A stretch of DNA of 61,122 nt from DAIDKA01 sp035943195 (GTDB lineage: Bacteria > Pseudomonadota > Gammaproteobacteria > Steroidobacterales > Steroidobacteraceae), in NCBI GenBank assembly GCA_035943195.1, contig DASZCK010000155.1, positions 1 to 61,122 on the forward strand, in the 5' to 3' direction. The notes beneath the pieces were generated by a model that searched no databases, had not been told where the DNA came from, and saw nothing but the letters and a program-made list of their open reading frames with translations. Below are positions 1 to 8,440 of this stretch, piece after piece (the stretch's first letter is position 1; each line of letters starts with the position of its first letter). The translations under genes and the position numbers were made by a program.

Positions 1-468
1 GTGCGGGTGCGTGACATCTGTGTACAGATGATCCGCAACGCCGTGGTCCATGGCATCGAGAAAGGCAGCGAGCGCTCCACGCACTCCAAGTCGCCCACCG
101 CCACCATCAACATCGCCTTCGGTGCCGATGAGCCTGATCACTTTGTGTTGCGCATCGAGGATGACGGACGCGGCCTCAACTACGAGGAGATCCTGGACCG
201 TGCCCTGCGATCCGGTGTCGTGAAGCCTGAAAAGGCTGCAACCATGAAGCCGGAGTCGGTCTTCAAGCTCATCCTCGAGCCCGGCTTCACCACGGCCGAG
301 ACCGTCAGCGTCCATGCCGGACGCGGCGTTGGTCTGAACATGGTCAGCGAGTCGCTGCGCGAATGCGACGGCCGGCTGTCCATTGCCACCAAGCCAGGCT
401 CCTATACCCGCTTCATCATGCGTCTGCCGAAGTCGGCGGCTCCGGCCATGCGCTCGTCGGTGGCTTGA
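1..468 (+). CDS. CheA-like histidine kinase, C-terminal part (partial at window edge)
   Basis: This is the end of a chemotaxis-type histidine kinase, the ATP-binding module that phosphorylates a response regulator. Visible are the N box (RNAVVHGIE, residues 12-20), the G1 box (DDGRGLN, 54-60) and the G2 box (GRGVGLNMV, 108-115). The PGFTTAETV stretch just before G2 is typical of CheA. The frame is open to base 1, so the GTG at base 1 is probably internal and the gene continues upstream. The protein stops soon after the ATPase fold with no CheW-like domain, so it is CheA-like rather than a canonical CheA. CheY-like and CheX-like genes follow directly. Confidence 0.8.
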   Translation: MRVRDICVQMIRNAVVHGIEKGSERSTHSKSPTATINIAFGADEPDHFVLRIEDDGRGLNYEEILDRALRSGVVKPEKAATMKPESVFKLILEPGFTTAETVSVHAGRGVGLNMVSESLRECDGRLSIATKPGSYTRFIMRLPKSAAPAMRSSVA

Positions 469-478
469 GGACCAACGC

Positions 479-859
479 ATGGTAGCCACAATAGTTCATC
501 GCCTGATGGTGGTCGACGACTCGAACGTCATCCGACGGCGGATCGAGCGCGCACAGGATCTGGAGGTCGAGTTCGTGGGCGCGGCCCGCAATGGGCGCGA
601 GGCGCTGGAAATGCACTCGAAGCTGCGGCCCACTCTGATCACCATGGATCTGACGATGCCGGAGATGGACGGCACCGAATGCGTCGCCAAGCTGATCGAG
701 CGTGACCCGGGGCTGCGGATCCTGGTGATCTCGGCGCTGGCGGACAAACTTACGGCCATCGAGGCGCTCGAAAAGGGCGCGCGGGGATTTCTTTGCAAGC
801 CGTTCACCGACCGGCAGCTGAATGAAGCACTTCTTAAGCTCATCAGCGCCGAAGATTAG
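479..859 (+). CDS. CheY-like single-domain response regulator
   Basis: A 126-residue receiver domain with no output domain, so it should signal by protein contact. The acidic pair is D13/D14 (VVDDSN), the phospho-acceptor is Asp57 (TMDLTMPEMDG), and the conserved Lys lies in LCKPFTD. The ATG at 479 was chosen because it places the receiver at the N-terminus; an in-frame start 96 bp upstream would add a tail read from within the kinase gene. It starts 11 bp after the CheA-like stop and 5 bp separate it from the CheX-like gene, so the three are probably one operon. Confidence 0.88.
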   Translation: MVATIVHRLMVVDDSNVIRRRIERAQDLEVEFVGAARNGREALEMHSKLRPTLITMDLTMPEMDGTECVAKLIERDPGLRILVISALADKLTAIEALEKGARGFLCKPFTDRQLNEALLKLISAED

Positions 860-864
860 AAAAC

Positions 865-1314
865 ATGAGCACCGAAACTGAAGTCACCGTTTTTCTGGAC
901 AGCGTGTTGAATTATTTCGGCACCACGGTGCAGCAGCCGGCGGTGTGCGGCACGCCGTTTCTGGCCATCGACAAGACCCCGGAGCTGTCGGATTTCACCG
1001 GCCAGATCAAGATCAGCGGCAAGTACGCCGGTGTGGTCGCCTTTACGGCACCCAAGAGCATGCTGTGCGTCATGCTCATGAGGATGCAGGAGACCGACAT
1101 GTCGCACGAGAACCTGTGCGACCTCGTGGGTGAGATAGCCAATACGCTCTCCGGTAACGCGCGGCGTGATTTCGGCCATCAGTTCAATATTTCGGTTCCC
1201 ACGGTCAGCGTCGGACGCAAGAACACTCTGGAGCTGCCCGAGGGCGCGCGACCCATCGTCATCCCCATCGGCTGGCGCAACTACTCCAGCAGCCTGGTCG
1301 TGTATCTGCAGTAG
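865..1314 (+). CDS. CheX-like chemotaxis phosphatase domain protein
   Basis: A 149-residue protein resembling the CheC/CheX/FliY phosphatase fold. The diagnostic E-x-x-N motif is present (EIANTLSGNARRDFG), and in CheX these Glu and Asn residues act on the phosphorylated CheY. There is no signal peptide or membrane segment. The likely role is dephosphorylating the CheY-like protein encoded 5 bp upstream, which would complete a kinase, regulator and phosphatase set. No flagellar or receptor genes are in the window, so the pathway may control something other than swimming (inference). Confidence 0.75.
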   Translation: MSTETEVTVFLDSVLNYFGTTVQQPAVCGTPFLAIDKTPELSDFTGQIKISGKYAGVVAFTAPKSMLCVMLMRMQETDMSHENLCDLVGEIANTLSGNARRDFGHQFNISVPTVSVGRKNTLELPEGARPIVIPIGWRNYSSSLVVYLQ

Positions 1315-1349
1315 CGGCCGCGTTCGGACACGATGCTAAGATCGGCCTG

Positions 1350-1865
1350 ATGAATGTCAGGCCCGCGATAGCCGCCGATGCGAGGACTGTGGCGACGGTC
1401 CACGTCCATACCTGGCAAAGCGCCTACCGGGGCATCGTGCCGGACTCCCACCTCGATTCCCTGTCAATCGACGGGCGCGAACTGGTTTGGGGTGGCGTCA
1501 TCGAGAAGGGATCGCCGGAGCTGTGGGTTGCGGAAGTCGATTCGCTGGTGGTCGGCTGGAGTTCCTTCGGTGCCAGCCGCGATCCAGATGCGGGACCAAA
1601 GACCGGTGAACTTGAAGCAATCTACGTGCTGCCGCAGTACTGGAAGACAGGTACCGGCCGCGCCCTGTGGCTCATCACACGGGGCCGCCTGATCGAACGA
1701 GGATTTGCCACCGCGACTTTGTGGGTTCTGGCTGACAATCTGCGGGCGATCCGTTTCTACGCGGCGGCCGGATTCGCGCCGAACCCTGCGAGCGAAAAGC
1801 AAATCAATATCGGGGGCCGCCTCCTGCGCGAGATTCGGTACGAGACAGATCTCGGTCGCACGTGA
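1350..1865 (+). CDS. GNAT family N-acetyltransferase
   Basis: A 171-residue GCN5-related acetyltransferase. The acetyl-CoA loop (QYWKTGTGRALW, residues 96-107) matches the Q/R-x-x-G-x-G/A motif and follows the acidic strand ELEAIYVLP. The C-terminal NLRAIRFYAAAGF is the usual motif-B helix. The substrate cannot be read from sequence. The stop codon overlaps the GTG start of the next methyltransferase gene (GTGA), so the two are translationally coupled. Confidence 0.87.
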   Translation: MNVRPAIAADARTVATVHVHTWQSAYRGIVPDSHLDSLSIDGRELVWGGVIEKGSPELWVAEVDSLVVGWSSFGASRDPDAGPKTGELEAIYVLPQYWKTGTGRALWLITRGRLIERGFATATLWVLADNLRAIRFYAAAGFAPNPASEKQINIGGRLLREIRYETDLGRT

Positions 1866-3028
1866 GTAAGCAGTCCATCATTCATTGGACCGAGGGCGAT
1901 GCGGCGCATAGCGCCCGCTGGCATTCCGAGACCTCGGCGGCGCCTCCGAGCCGCGTGGTCATTGCCGGGGACCAGACCACGGCCGACGAGGCCTACGGGC
2001 TCGCCTGTCAGGGTATGGCACTGCTGTGGCGCGGTGATTTTCAGAATGCGAAGCAGCTACTGGTCGCGATGGGCAGGCGCTTCGACCGCCGCTCGCAGGT
2101 CCGGAAAAAAACCGTACCGGCGCCCCATGATCCCGCCACGGCCTTTCATCTGTATCGCCAGACCCGTGCGCAGCGGGCGCGCGCCCTGGGCGCGCTGCTG
2201 GTAGAACTCGACGAAGACTACGTCATGTCCTTGCGCCGCGCTCCGGATGTGCGCCAGGCCTGTCGGGAAGTTTACGGCCCCGGCGCGGGCGCCTCGGTCA
2301 TGTCACTGCGAACGCTGCTCGGCCTCATCGGCGCGCATGAGTGGCGTAGTAAGGGCATCGATGTCGCGGCCATCGGTGGTCGTATCCACCCGCACTACGG
2401 TGTCTTCGCGCCAATTCGCAGCGAGTACCTGGAGTTGCTCGCCGCCACGCCGCTGCCAGCCCTCACTGACTCACTCAGCGTCGCATTCGATATCGGGACC
2501 GGAACGGGAGTCGTGGCGGCGCTCCTGGCCCGGCGCGGAATCCGCCAGGTCATCGCCACCGATCTTGATGCGCGTGCGCTTGAGTGTGCCGCCGAGAATG
2601 TCCTGCGGCTCGGACTTGCGGGCCAGGTGCAGGTACAGGAGCGCGACCTCTTTCCGGAAGGACTTGCGGCCCTCGTCGTATGCAATCCGCCGTGGCTGCC
2701 CGCCCGACCGAGCTCAGCGATCGAGCGCGGAATCTACGATCCCGACGGCCACATGCTGCGTGAATTCCTCAAGGGCCTGCCGCGACATCTGGCAGCGGGT
2801 GGCGAGGGCTGGTTGATCCTCTCGGATCTTGCCGAGCACCTGGGGCTGCGCTCGAGGGCAGAGCTTCTCCAGGCCTTCGATGCGGCGCAGCTGCAAGTCA
2901 TTGGCGAACACCGGGTGCGGCCGACTCACGCCCGGGCGAGCGATACGCGGGACCCGCTGTACCAGGCCCGGGCCGCCGAGGTGACCTCGCTGTGGCGCCT
3001 GAGCGCGAGCCCCGGCCTCAACTCGTGA
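1862..3028 (+). CDS. Class I SAM-dependent methyltransferase (HemK/RlmG-like)
   Basis: A 388-residue protein with a methyltransferase domain in its C-terminal half. SAM motif I is FDIGTGTGVVA (209-219) and the acidic motif II is TDLDARA. The catalytic NPPW tetrapeptide (275-278) is characteristic of enzymes that methylate the amide or amine nitrogen of protein glutamine or nucleobases. The N-terminal 200 residues are poorly characterised and may bind the target. Start is GTG 1862, overlapping the GNAT stop. The 3' end overlaps the convergent glycine-zipper gene by 11 bp. The exact substrate is unknown. Confidence 0.8.
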   Translation: MSKQSIIHWTEGDAAHSARWHSETSAAPPSRVVIAGDQTTADEAYGLACQGMALLWRGDFQNAKQLLVAMGRRFDRRSQVRKKTVPAPHDPATAFHLYRQTRAQRARALGALLVELDEDYVMSLRRAPDVRQACREVYGPGAGASVMSLRTLLGLIGAHEWRSKGIDVAAIGGRIHPHYGVFAPIRSEYLELLAATPLPALTDSLSVAFDIGTGTGVVAALLARRGIRQVIATDLDARALECAAENVLRLGLAGQVQVQERDLFPEGLAALVVCNPPWLPARPSSAIERGIYDPDGHMLREFLKGLPRHLAAGGEGWLILSDLAEHLGLRSRAELLQAFDAAQLQVIGEHRVRPTHARASDTRDPLYQARAAEVTSLWRLSASPGLNS

Positions 3029-3311
3029 TGGCGCCGGAATGGGCCGCCGGAGCCTGCGCTGCAGGCTTGGCCGCTTGCTGTTGCTGCTGTTGCAACTGCT
3101 GCTGGTGCTGTTTCTTGGCCACGTGATGGCCCACGGCGCAGCCAGCCACGGCGCCTAAGACGGCATGATGGCCCGCCACGTGTCCGGCCACCGCCCCGAC
3201 CGCAGCGCCCTTGAGGCAACCCCGTGCCTCGACCTGCGGTGATCCGGCCAGGAGCAGCAGGCTCGCTACCGGAACCAGCGCCATCGTCATCAGTGTCATT
3301 CGCTGCGACAT
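3018..3311 (-). CDS. Small exported glycine-zipper protein with Gln-rich tail
   Basis: A 97-residue protein with an N-terminal signal peptide (about 1-29, ending near VEARG). A Gly/Ala/His-rich segment (about 33-68) with repeated GAVAGHxAGHH-like units resembles glycine-zipper membrane motifs, and a Gln-rich stretch (QQQLQQQQQQ) precedes an Ala/Pro-rich end. Such proteins are usually envelope-associated and may form helical bundles in a membrane. No enzymatic motif is present. It is transcribed towards the methyltransferase and its upstream region faces the GntR promoter. Confidence 0.65.
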   Translation of the reverse strand: MSQRMTLMTMALVPVASLLLLAGSPQVEARGCLKGAAVGAVAGHVAGHHAVLGAVAGCAVGHHVAKKQHQQQLQQQQQQAAKPAAQAPAAHSGAITS

Positions 3312-3455
3312 TATATAACCCCTTGATTCTCGGAGAGTAAGGCCGTCTATCCCAGTGCTGGCACCCCTAGAACACCGCCGCTGGCTGAAAGTTTCAGCCG
3401 CAGGCGTGGCTGAAACCGTCCGATCGTGACGGGAATCACGACGTCACCCCCTAAT

Positions 3456-3477
3456 GTGCATTATAGTAGTAATACAC
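3456..3477. promoter_or_regulatory. Candidate GntR (YtrA-type) operator
   Basis: GTGCATTA at 3456-3463 and TAATACAC at 3470-3477 form an inverted repeat with a 6-bp spacer and one mismatch. A second, wider repeat GTGCAT/ATGCAC spans 3456-3485. The site lies 20-40 bp before the GntR start and overlaps a TATAGT that could be a -10 box. This is the layout expected for autorepression by YtrA-family regulators. The match to the regulator is inference. Confidence 0.55.
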
Positions 3478-3496
3478 TTATGCACTAAGGGCTCTG

Positions 3497-3877
3497 GTGT
3501 TCATTCTCAATCCGCAATCCGGTGTGCCGATCTATCGCCAGCTCCTGGATCAGGTCCGCCGCATGGTTTCCAGCGGTCAGCTGCAACCCGGCGCTGCGTT
3601 GCCCTCGATCCGCGATCTGGCACTGCTGCACGCCATAAACCCCATGACGATCTCGAAGGCCTACAGCCTGCTCGAAGCCGAGGGGCTGCTGGAGCGGCAT
3701 CGCGGCAAGCCCATGACGGTCGCCGGCCAGTCGGCCGCCCGACCACAGCTATCGAAGCGACTGCAACAGATCGAGCCGCTGTTGGAGCAGGTGGTGCTGG
3801 CCGGGCGCCAGCTGCAGATCTCGGAAGTCGAGCTGGCAGCGGCTCTGCACAGGAAATGGGAGGAATCCGATGAGTAA
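3497..3877 (+). CDS. GntR-family transcriptional regulator, YtrA type
   Basis: A 126-residue repressor-type protein made of a GntR winged helix-turn-helix (residues about 10-75; GVPIYRQLLDQVRRMV at the start, then SKAYSLLEAEGLLERHRGK) plus a short helical C-terminal tail, the hallmark of the YtrA subfamily that controls ABC transporter operons. Start is GTG 3497 with AAGGG (3487-3491) upstream. The gene overlaps the ABC ATPase gene by 8 bp. A palindrome upstream suggests autoregulation. Confidence 0.88.
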   Translation: MFILNPQSGVPIYRQLLDQVRRMVSSGQLQPGAALPSIRDLALLHAINPMTISKAYSLLEAEGLLERHRGKPMTVAGQSAARPQLSKRLQQIEPLLEQVVLAGRQLQISEVELAAALHRKWEESDE

Positions 3878-4748
3878 TCCGACGGTCCAGGCCGAACATC
3901 TGAGCAAGGCGTTTGGCCACAAACAGGTGCTGCGTGACCTGAGCTTCAATGTCATGCCCGGTGACGTCATCGGCGTGCTAGGCAAAAACGGCGCCGGCAA
4001 GACGACACTGCTGGAACTCATGCTGGGTTTCACGCCTCCGAGCTCCGGGGACATCCGCGTCTTCGGTCATGAGAGCCGACAGCTGCCCGGCGCGATCAAG
4101 AAGCGCGTCGGCTTTGTACCGCAGCAGGACGAATTGCTGGACTCACTGGTGGTGAGCGACCAGCTGAACCTCATCGCATCCTTCTATCCGCACTGGGACA
4201 AGGAACTGGTGGATCAGCTGTGCGCCGCCTGGGACATCAATGTCAGCGCCCGCGTCAAGACCATGTCGGTCGGTGAGCGCCAGAAGCTGTCCATTCTGCT
4301 GGCCTTCGGCCAACGGCCGGATCTGCTGGTACTCGATGAACCGGTCGCCAGTCTCGATCCGCTCGCCCGCCGTCAGTTCCTGGAGCAACTGGTGGAGCTG
4401 TCCACCGACGCCAGTCGCGCGGTGGTCTTCTCCTCGCACATCGTTTCTGACATCGAACGGCTCGCGAATCGGATCTGGATCCTCAAGGAAGGCCGGCTGT
4501 ACTGGCATGGAGAACTCGACGCGCTGAAGGAGTCGATCGTCCGCCTGCACGTACAGGCCACAGGCGCCCTGCCCGAGCGGGTTGATCTTCCGGGGCTGCT
4601 GTCGTGGCGTCGACAGGGCAGCGGCGCGACTGCGATCGTCAAGGACTGGTCTCAGCAGAGCACGCAAGCCTTCCAGGAGCAGTTCAAGTGCGACGTGCGG
4701 ATCGAGTCCTTGGGGCTCGAGGAGATCTTCCTGGAGTTACATCGATGA
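3870..4748 (+). CDS. ABC transporter ATP-binding protein
   Basis: A 292-residue nucleotide-binding subunit of an ABC-2-type transporter. Walker A is GKNGAGKTT (38-46), the signature is SVGERQ (133-138, a variant of LSGGQ), and Walker B is LLVLDEP (152-158) followed by the D-loop SLD. The C-terminal 70 residues form the variable extension typical of drug or lantibiotic exporters. It overlaps both neighbours, GntR by 8 bp and the permease by 4 bp (ATGA). The substrate is unknown; peptide or envelope-active compound efflux is usual for YtrA-linked ABC genes. Confidence 0.92.
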   Translation: MSNPTVQAEHLSKAFGHKQVLRDLSFNVMPGDVIGVLGKNGAGKTTLLELMLGFTPPSSGDIRVFGHESRQLPGAIKKRVGFVPQQDELLDSLVVSDQLNLIASFYPHWDKELVDQLCAAWDINVSARVKTMSVGERQKLSILLAFGQRPDLLVLDEPVASLDPLARRQFLEQLVELSTDASRAVVFSSHIVSDIERLANRIWILKEGRLYWHGELDALKESIVRLHVQATGALPERVDLPGLLSWRRQGSGATAIVKDWSQQSTQAFQEQFKCDVRIESLGLEEIFLELHR

Positions 4749-6091
4749 AAGCGGTGCTGCGGCTCCTCTATACGTATTTTGCCGGCACGCTGACTCATAG
4801 AATTCTTTCCGCGGTCGGTCTGATGGTGACGATTGCGACCTACGTGCTATTGCGCACGCAGCCTCAGTCGACCCTGCTCGGCGCTATGGCATTTCTAGGT
4901 GCCGTTTCGTTTTATCTGGGCAGTTCCATGATGCCCCTGACGTTTGGGCGCATGGCGCGAGCACAGCTGTCCAATTTGCTGCCTGGCGGACGGGTGAAGC
5001 TCCTGGTAAGCGCGCTGATCACCGTACTTCTGGTGGCGCTGCCGATGCCGGTAACGCTCGTTTCCGGCCTGCTTGTCGCGATCGGACCGTATGGCCACCC
5101 CACGCCAGAGCAGATCGCCCAGTTTCACCGCGCCATCATCGAAACATTCTGGACCACCTACTCCGTTGTGATCGTGTTCTGTGCCTGGCTGTATGTGGCA
5201 CTTTGGTTCATCACCAGCAAACGCAATACGTGGGGATTCCTCCAGGGATTGATCGTGATTGCGGTCGTCCTGGTCGCGCCCACGCGAAACATCGTCCTAC
5301 CCAATTCTCTGATGTGGTGGGATCTGACCCAATGCGCGGTGACTCTGGCCAGCTTCGCCGTGCTCTTCTTGCTGTGGCCACGGCTGCGATTGCTCGGCCA
5401 GCACTGGGGGCTAGGCACAGGCTCTCGCGATTGGCCCGGCAAGCGCTCACGCGTCCGAGGTCGTGAAGTTGACCTGCTGCTGGGAACTTCCAATCCGTGG
5501 CTGCTGGCCGTCGGGCAGCTCGTGCCGGTGCTGCTCGCGACCCGCATTGGCTACTACTCCGCATCGGTGTGGTTGTTCTACCTGACGATATTCAGCACCG
5601 TGGCAGGCGCGATCGCGGGCCGAGCGGCAGAGCGCAGCCGCGTGCTGTGGCTGCGGGGCGAATGGTCCACCGTTCAGCTGTTCTCGCGGGTTGAGCGCTC
5701 GTTCTGGCGCCACAACGTATGCGTGCTCGGCATTCTCGTGATACTCATGGTGGTGATTGGCCGGTATAGGGACCTGCCCGTCGTACTGCTGGCCACCGGC
5801 CTGCCTTTGCTGGTCCTGGGAACGGTCCTGAGCACCTATCTTGGCCTCATGCTCACTCGTGGCCTGCGGTTGGCGGAGTCCGTGCTGGCGGTAGCGGTCA
5901 TGCTGGCACTGATGGCCGTGGCAGTGCTCGCGGCCCGCAATGCCGATGACCTGCTGACCATCGTACTGCTCGAATGCGGATTGGCGGTGATGGCCCTGGC
6001 ATTGCGATATGCGGCGCGCAATCGCTGGGCGCATATCGATTGGATGCAGTGTCGGGTGGATCGCGCACTCATCGGGCGATCCGCCGCATGA
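4745..6091 (+). CDS. ABC transporter permease-like membrane protein
   Basis: A 448-residue polytopic membrane protein with about ten hydrophobic segments, including LMVTIATYVLL near the N-terminus and AVMLALMAVAVLAA near the C-terminus. ATG 4745 was chosen because it forms an ATGA overlap with the ATPase stop; an in-frame start 141 bp upstream would run through the ATPase gene. It is the membrane partner of the preceding ATPase by position. I do not recognise a characterised family member. Confidence 0.8.
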   Translation: MKAVLRLLYTYFAGTLTHRILSAVGLMVTIATYVLLRTQPQSTLLGAMAFLGAVSFYLGSSMMPLTFGRMARAQLSNLLPGGRVKLLVSALITVLLVALPMPVTLVSGLLVAIGPYGHPTPEQIAQFHRAIIETFWTTYSVVIVFCAWLYVALWFITSKRNTWGFLQGLIVIAVVLVAPTRNIVLPNSLMWWDLTQCAVTLASFAVLFLLWPRLRLLGQHWGLGTGSRDWPGKRSRVRGREVDLLLGTSNPWLLAVGQLVPVLLATRIGYYSASVWLFYLTIFSTVAGAIAGRAAERSRVLWLRGEWSTVQLFSRVERSFWRHNVCVLGILVILMVVIGRYRDLPVVLLATGLPLLVLGTVLSTYLGLMLTRGLRLAESVLAVAVMLALMAVAVLAARNADDLLTIVLLECGLAVMALALRYAARNRWAHIDWMQCRVDRALIGRSAA

Positions 6092-6099
6092 GACATGGG

Positions 6100-7215
6100 C
6101 TAGCGAGTCGGAGCCATTTCCGGAAACTCGGTATACACCGCATCAATGGGGATGGCGAAGCCAATACCCTGCACGCCGCGCATCACGCGGGAGTTGATGC
6201 CGATGACACGGCCCTGCTCCGTGATCAGCGGTCCGCCACTATTGCCGGGATTGATGGGCGCGTCGGTCTGGACATAGGTCTGACCCTCCAGCTCGCGCTC
6301 ACCCGAAACCACGCCGCTGGTAACGGTGTACTGGAGCCCTGAGGGATTACCGATGGTGTACACCCGCTGACCGACCTTGAGGTCAGCATTGCGATCGGCA
6401 ACGATGAACGGACAACCATTGGCGGGCAGCTGGAACACCGCAAGATCCGTGCTCCCGGACAGCCGGGCATGCAGTCCCTCGAATTTCCTGCCATCGAGCA
6501 GCGTGACCGAGAATCCGCTGTGGTCAGCATCGTTCACACGATCCGTGACTTCGGCGTCGACCTGCTTGGGCAACGTGGTCAGAATCTGCTGCATCTTTTG
6601 AATCTGTGCATCGAGCTGCATTCGTTCCAGGTTGCTGCCCGGTTGGTTCGCGATCACATGGCGATGAAGCTGCGCCGCGTAAATGGCGTTTTGCAGACGT
6701 TGCTGCGTGGCGACGATGGTGGACTGGACCTCCGGGTTGTGGTCGACGTTCGCGGTCACGCGCGCCGCGTCGGTTTCCACGACGTGTCGATTGGTCACCA
6801 CGTGGCAATCGGCATCGATGATGAAGCCGGATCCGAATCCCCAGGCCGTGCGGATGAATACCGTGGCGCTGCGTGCCGCTTCGACGGCGCTCACCGCTGA
6901 AGGCGCCGCGGTGGCGGCGGGCGTGATGGCCGCTGCGTCAGGCGTCACGTCAGAGGGCTGAAGTGGTGTGGAAGCCGCTGCGCTAACGGCCGGTGCCGCG
7001 TGTCCTGAATGCGCAGCGCGCATCAGGTAGTAGACGCCGCCGCCGGCTGCCAGCGCCACGAGCAGCAGCGCGCCGGCACTGAAACCCGGCTTCACTTCCA
7101 CTTGCGCCGCTGCGCGTTGCGGCGGAACCGGCTGGGTCACCTTGGCGAAATACACCCCGCACGATTCACATTTGACCGTGTTGTCCTGAGTGCGGCCGCA
7201 CTTTGGGCAGTCCAT
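6100..7215 (-). CDS. Membrane-anchored trypsin-like serine protease (S1C/HtrA-like) with zinc ribbon
   Basis: A 371-residue protein. The N-terminal zinc ribbon has Cys3/Cys6 and Cys16/Cys19, followed by one membrane segment (about 48-66). The trypsin-like domain carries His144 (TNRHVV), Asp257 (STDLAV) and Ser326 (GNSGGPL). The expected topology is a cytoplasmic zinc ribbon with a periplasmic protease. There is no PDZ domain after the protease. An insert of about 80 residues (roughly 160-235) between His and Asp is Gln-rich and predicted helical, longer than the usual loop. Likely role: envelope protein quality control or regulated cleavage (inference). Confidence 0.85.
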   Translation of the reverse strand: MDCPKCGRTQDNTVKCESCGVYFAKVTQPVPPQRAAAQVEVKPGFSAGALLLVALAAGGGVYYLMRAAHSGHAAPAVSAAASTPLQPSDVTPDAAAITPAATAAPSAVSAVEAARSATVFIRTAWGFGSGFIIDADCHVVTNRHVVETDAARVTANVDHNPEVQSTIVATQQRLQNAIYAAQLHRHVIANQPGSNLERMQLDAQIQKMQQILTTLPKQVDAEVTDRVNDADHSGFSVTLLDGRKFEGLHARLSGSTDLAVFQLPANGCPFIVADRNADLKVGQRVYTIGNPSGLQYTVTSGVVSGERELEGQTYVQTDAPINPGNSGGPLITEQGRVIGINSRVMRGVQGIGFAIPIDAVYTEFPEMAPTR

Positions 7216-7325
7216 GGCGAGCGCTTATAGCATCTCGCGGATGGGGGGTCCTGTAAGCGCCTCACAGAACAAAATTTTTTAATTCCATCAAGACCTTACG
7301 AGCGCCCCGATGGCTCGCCGATCTG

Positions 7326-8300
7326 CTATTCCCAGCCCGTCGGCGAGTTGTACGGCAGGCTGATGCCAATGGCCTCGATCTCGTGAATCTGGCCGCCCCA
7401 GATCTTGAAGATGTGCATGGCCGGCATGTCGAAGGGCTTCTGGTTGGTCATGTCGGATTGCGTGCGATCCGGGCTGCCGGTGATCTTGAAGATCTTCTGC
7501 GTCATGGGGTGATGGAAATGCGAGAAGCCGATCGCCAGGCCGGTCACCGTGTCAGCAATGTCCACGCGTCGGTCTTCGATCGTGGTGATGTACTGAAAGG
7601 TCCCGGAATCGATCTGTGAGGTGCAGTCCTGCAGGCCCATCAGGCCCGGCGGACGCGGTGGGCCACCACCCGGAATGGCTCCTCCCAGCGAAGGACCACC
7701 AAATGGCGCGGTGCGAAAGCCATTCTCGTGGCGTTCGCAATCCGGGGCGAACGGTGCCTTGTGACCATTGTTGTCATCCAGGGCATCATAGTAAGACTTC
7801 GCCATATGAATCATGCGGCCGTGGGAATCGGCCCATTCATCGGGGATATCCAGCGGAATCGCCGGACGCACTTTTTGCAGGTTCGGATTGTTGGGATCTC
7901 GAATCCCGACGACGAGGTGCTCGGCCTCGGCGATCTTGCCGTTGACCAGCTTGAGTCGGAAGCCGACCTGCGAGGCCTTGCCGTCAACCTGCATGACGAC
8001 CAGGCCGCCGACTTCCTGCGTCACCGGGTCGGCGGCGACGATCTTGAATGCCGTCGGCGGTGAACCGGCGGTCTTCCACAGCCCCTCTCCGACCTTGATG
8101 CGCGTGACGTTCTCGACCACCTTCACATCACTGGCAAAAGGCAGCTTGCCCGGGTCGTGCGCGACCAGGCCGGCGAGATAATTGTCGGCCAGCTTGAGCA
8201 GCGCGGCGCGATCAAGCGCGGTGGTTGCAGCCTGGGCTGCGGCCGCCATCATTACCAGCACGAATGCGCCAACCCATGCGTGGAGCCCAAACCTCTTCAT
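7326..8300 (-). CDS. Secreted DUF8021-like protein, paralogue 1
   Basis: A 324-residue exported protein with a signal peptide ending near AQAA. The N-terminal half resembles an NTF2/SnoaL-like fold (LADNYLAGLVAHDPGKLPFA, then GEGLW). The second half has APFAPDCERHENG and LQDCTSQI, patterns shared with the proteins at 24225-25262 and 55490-56482. The ATG at 8300 has GGGGGGAG six bases upstream, better than the GTG two codons earlier. The family name is from memory and no catalytic activity is known to me. The gene is divergent from the GFA gene at 8441. Confidence 0.68.
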   Translation of the reverse strand: MKRFGLHAWVGAFVLVMMAAAAQAATTALDRAALLKLADNYLAGLVAHDPGKLPFASDVKVVENVTRIKVGEGLWKTAGSPPTAFKIVAADPVTQEVGGLVVMQVDGKASQVGFRLKLVNGKIAEAEHLVVGIRDPNNPNLQKVRPAIPLDIPDEWADSHGRMIHMAKSYYDALDDNNGHKAPFAPDCERHENGFRTAPFGGPSLGGAIPGGGPPRPPGLMGLQDCTSQIDSGTFQYITTIEDRRVDIADTVTGLAIGFSHFHHPMTQKIFKITGSPDRTQSDMTNQKPFDMPAMHIFKIWGGQIHEIEAIGISLPYNSPTGWE

Positions 8301-8440
8301 ATGCACTCCCCCCTCAAGAAACGGGCCGATTGTTGATTTCGAACCTGCCAGTCATGATCCAGTGCCGGCATATCACGGCAACTGTAACAAGCGCCGCGCT
8401 GGATTACACTTGCCGCACGCCTCGCTGACTGGAGACTCCC

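Noticed and set aside
7266..7290. A-run/T-run (AAAATTTTTTAA) as a terminator
   Set aside because: No GC-rich hairpin lies immediately before it on either strand; more likely AT-rich promoter sequence for the protease gene.
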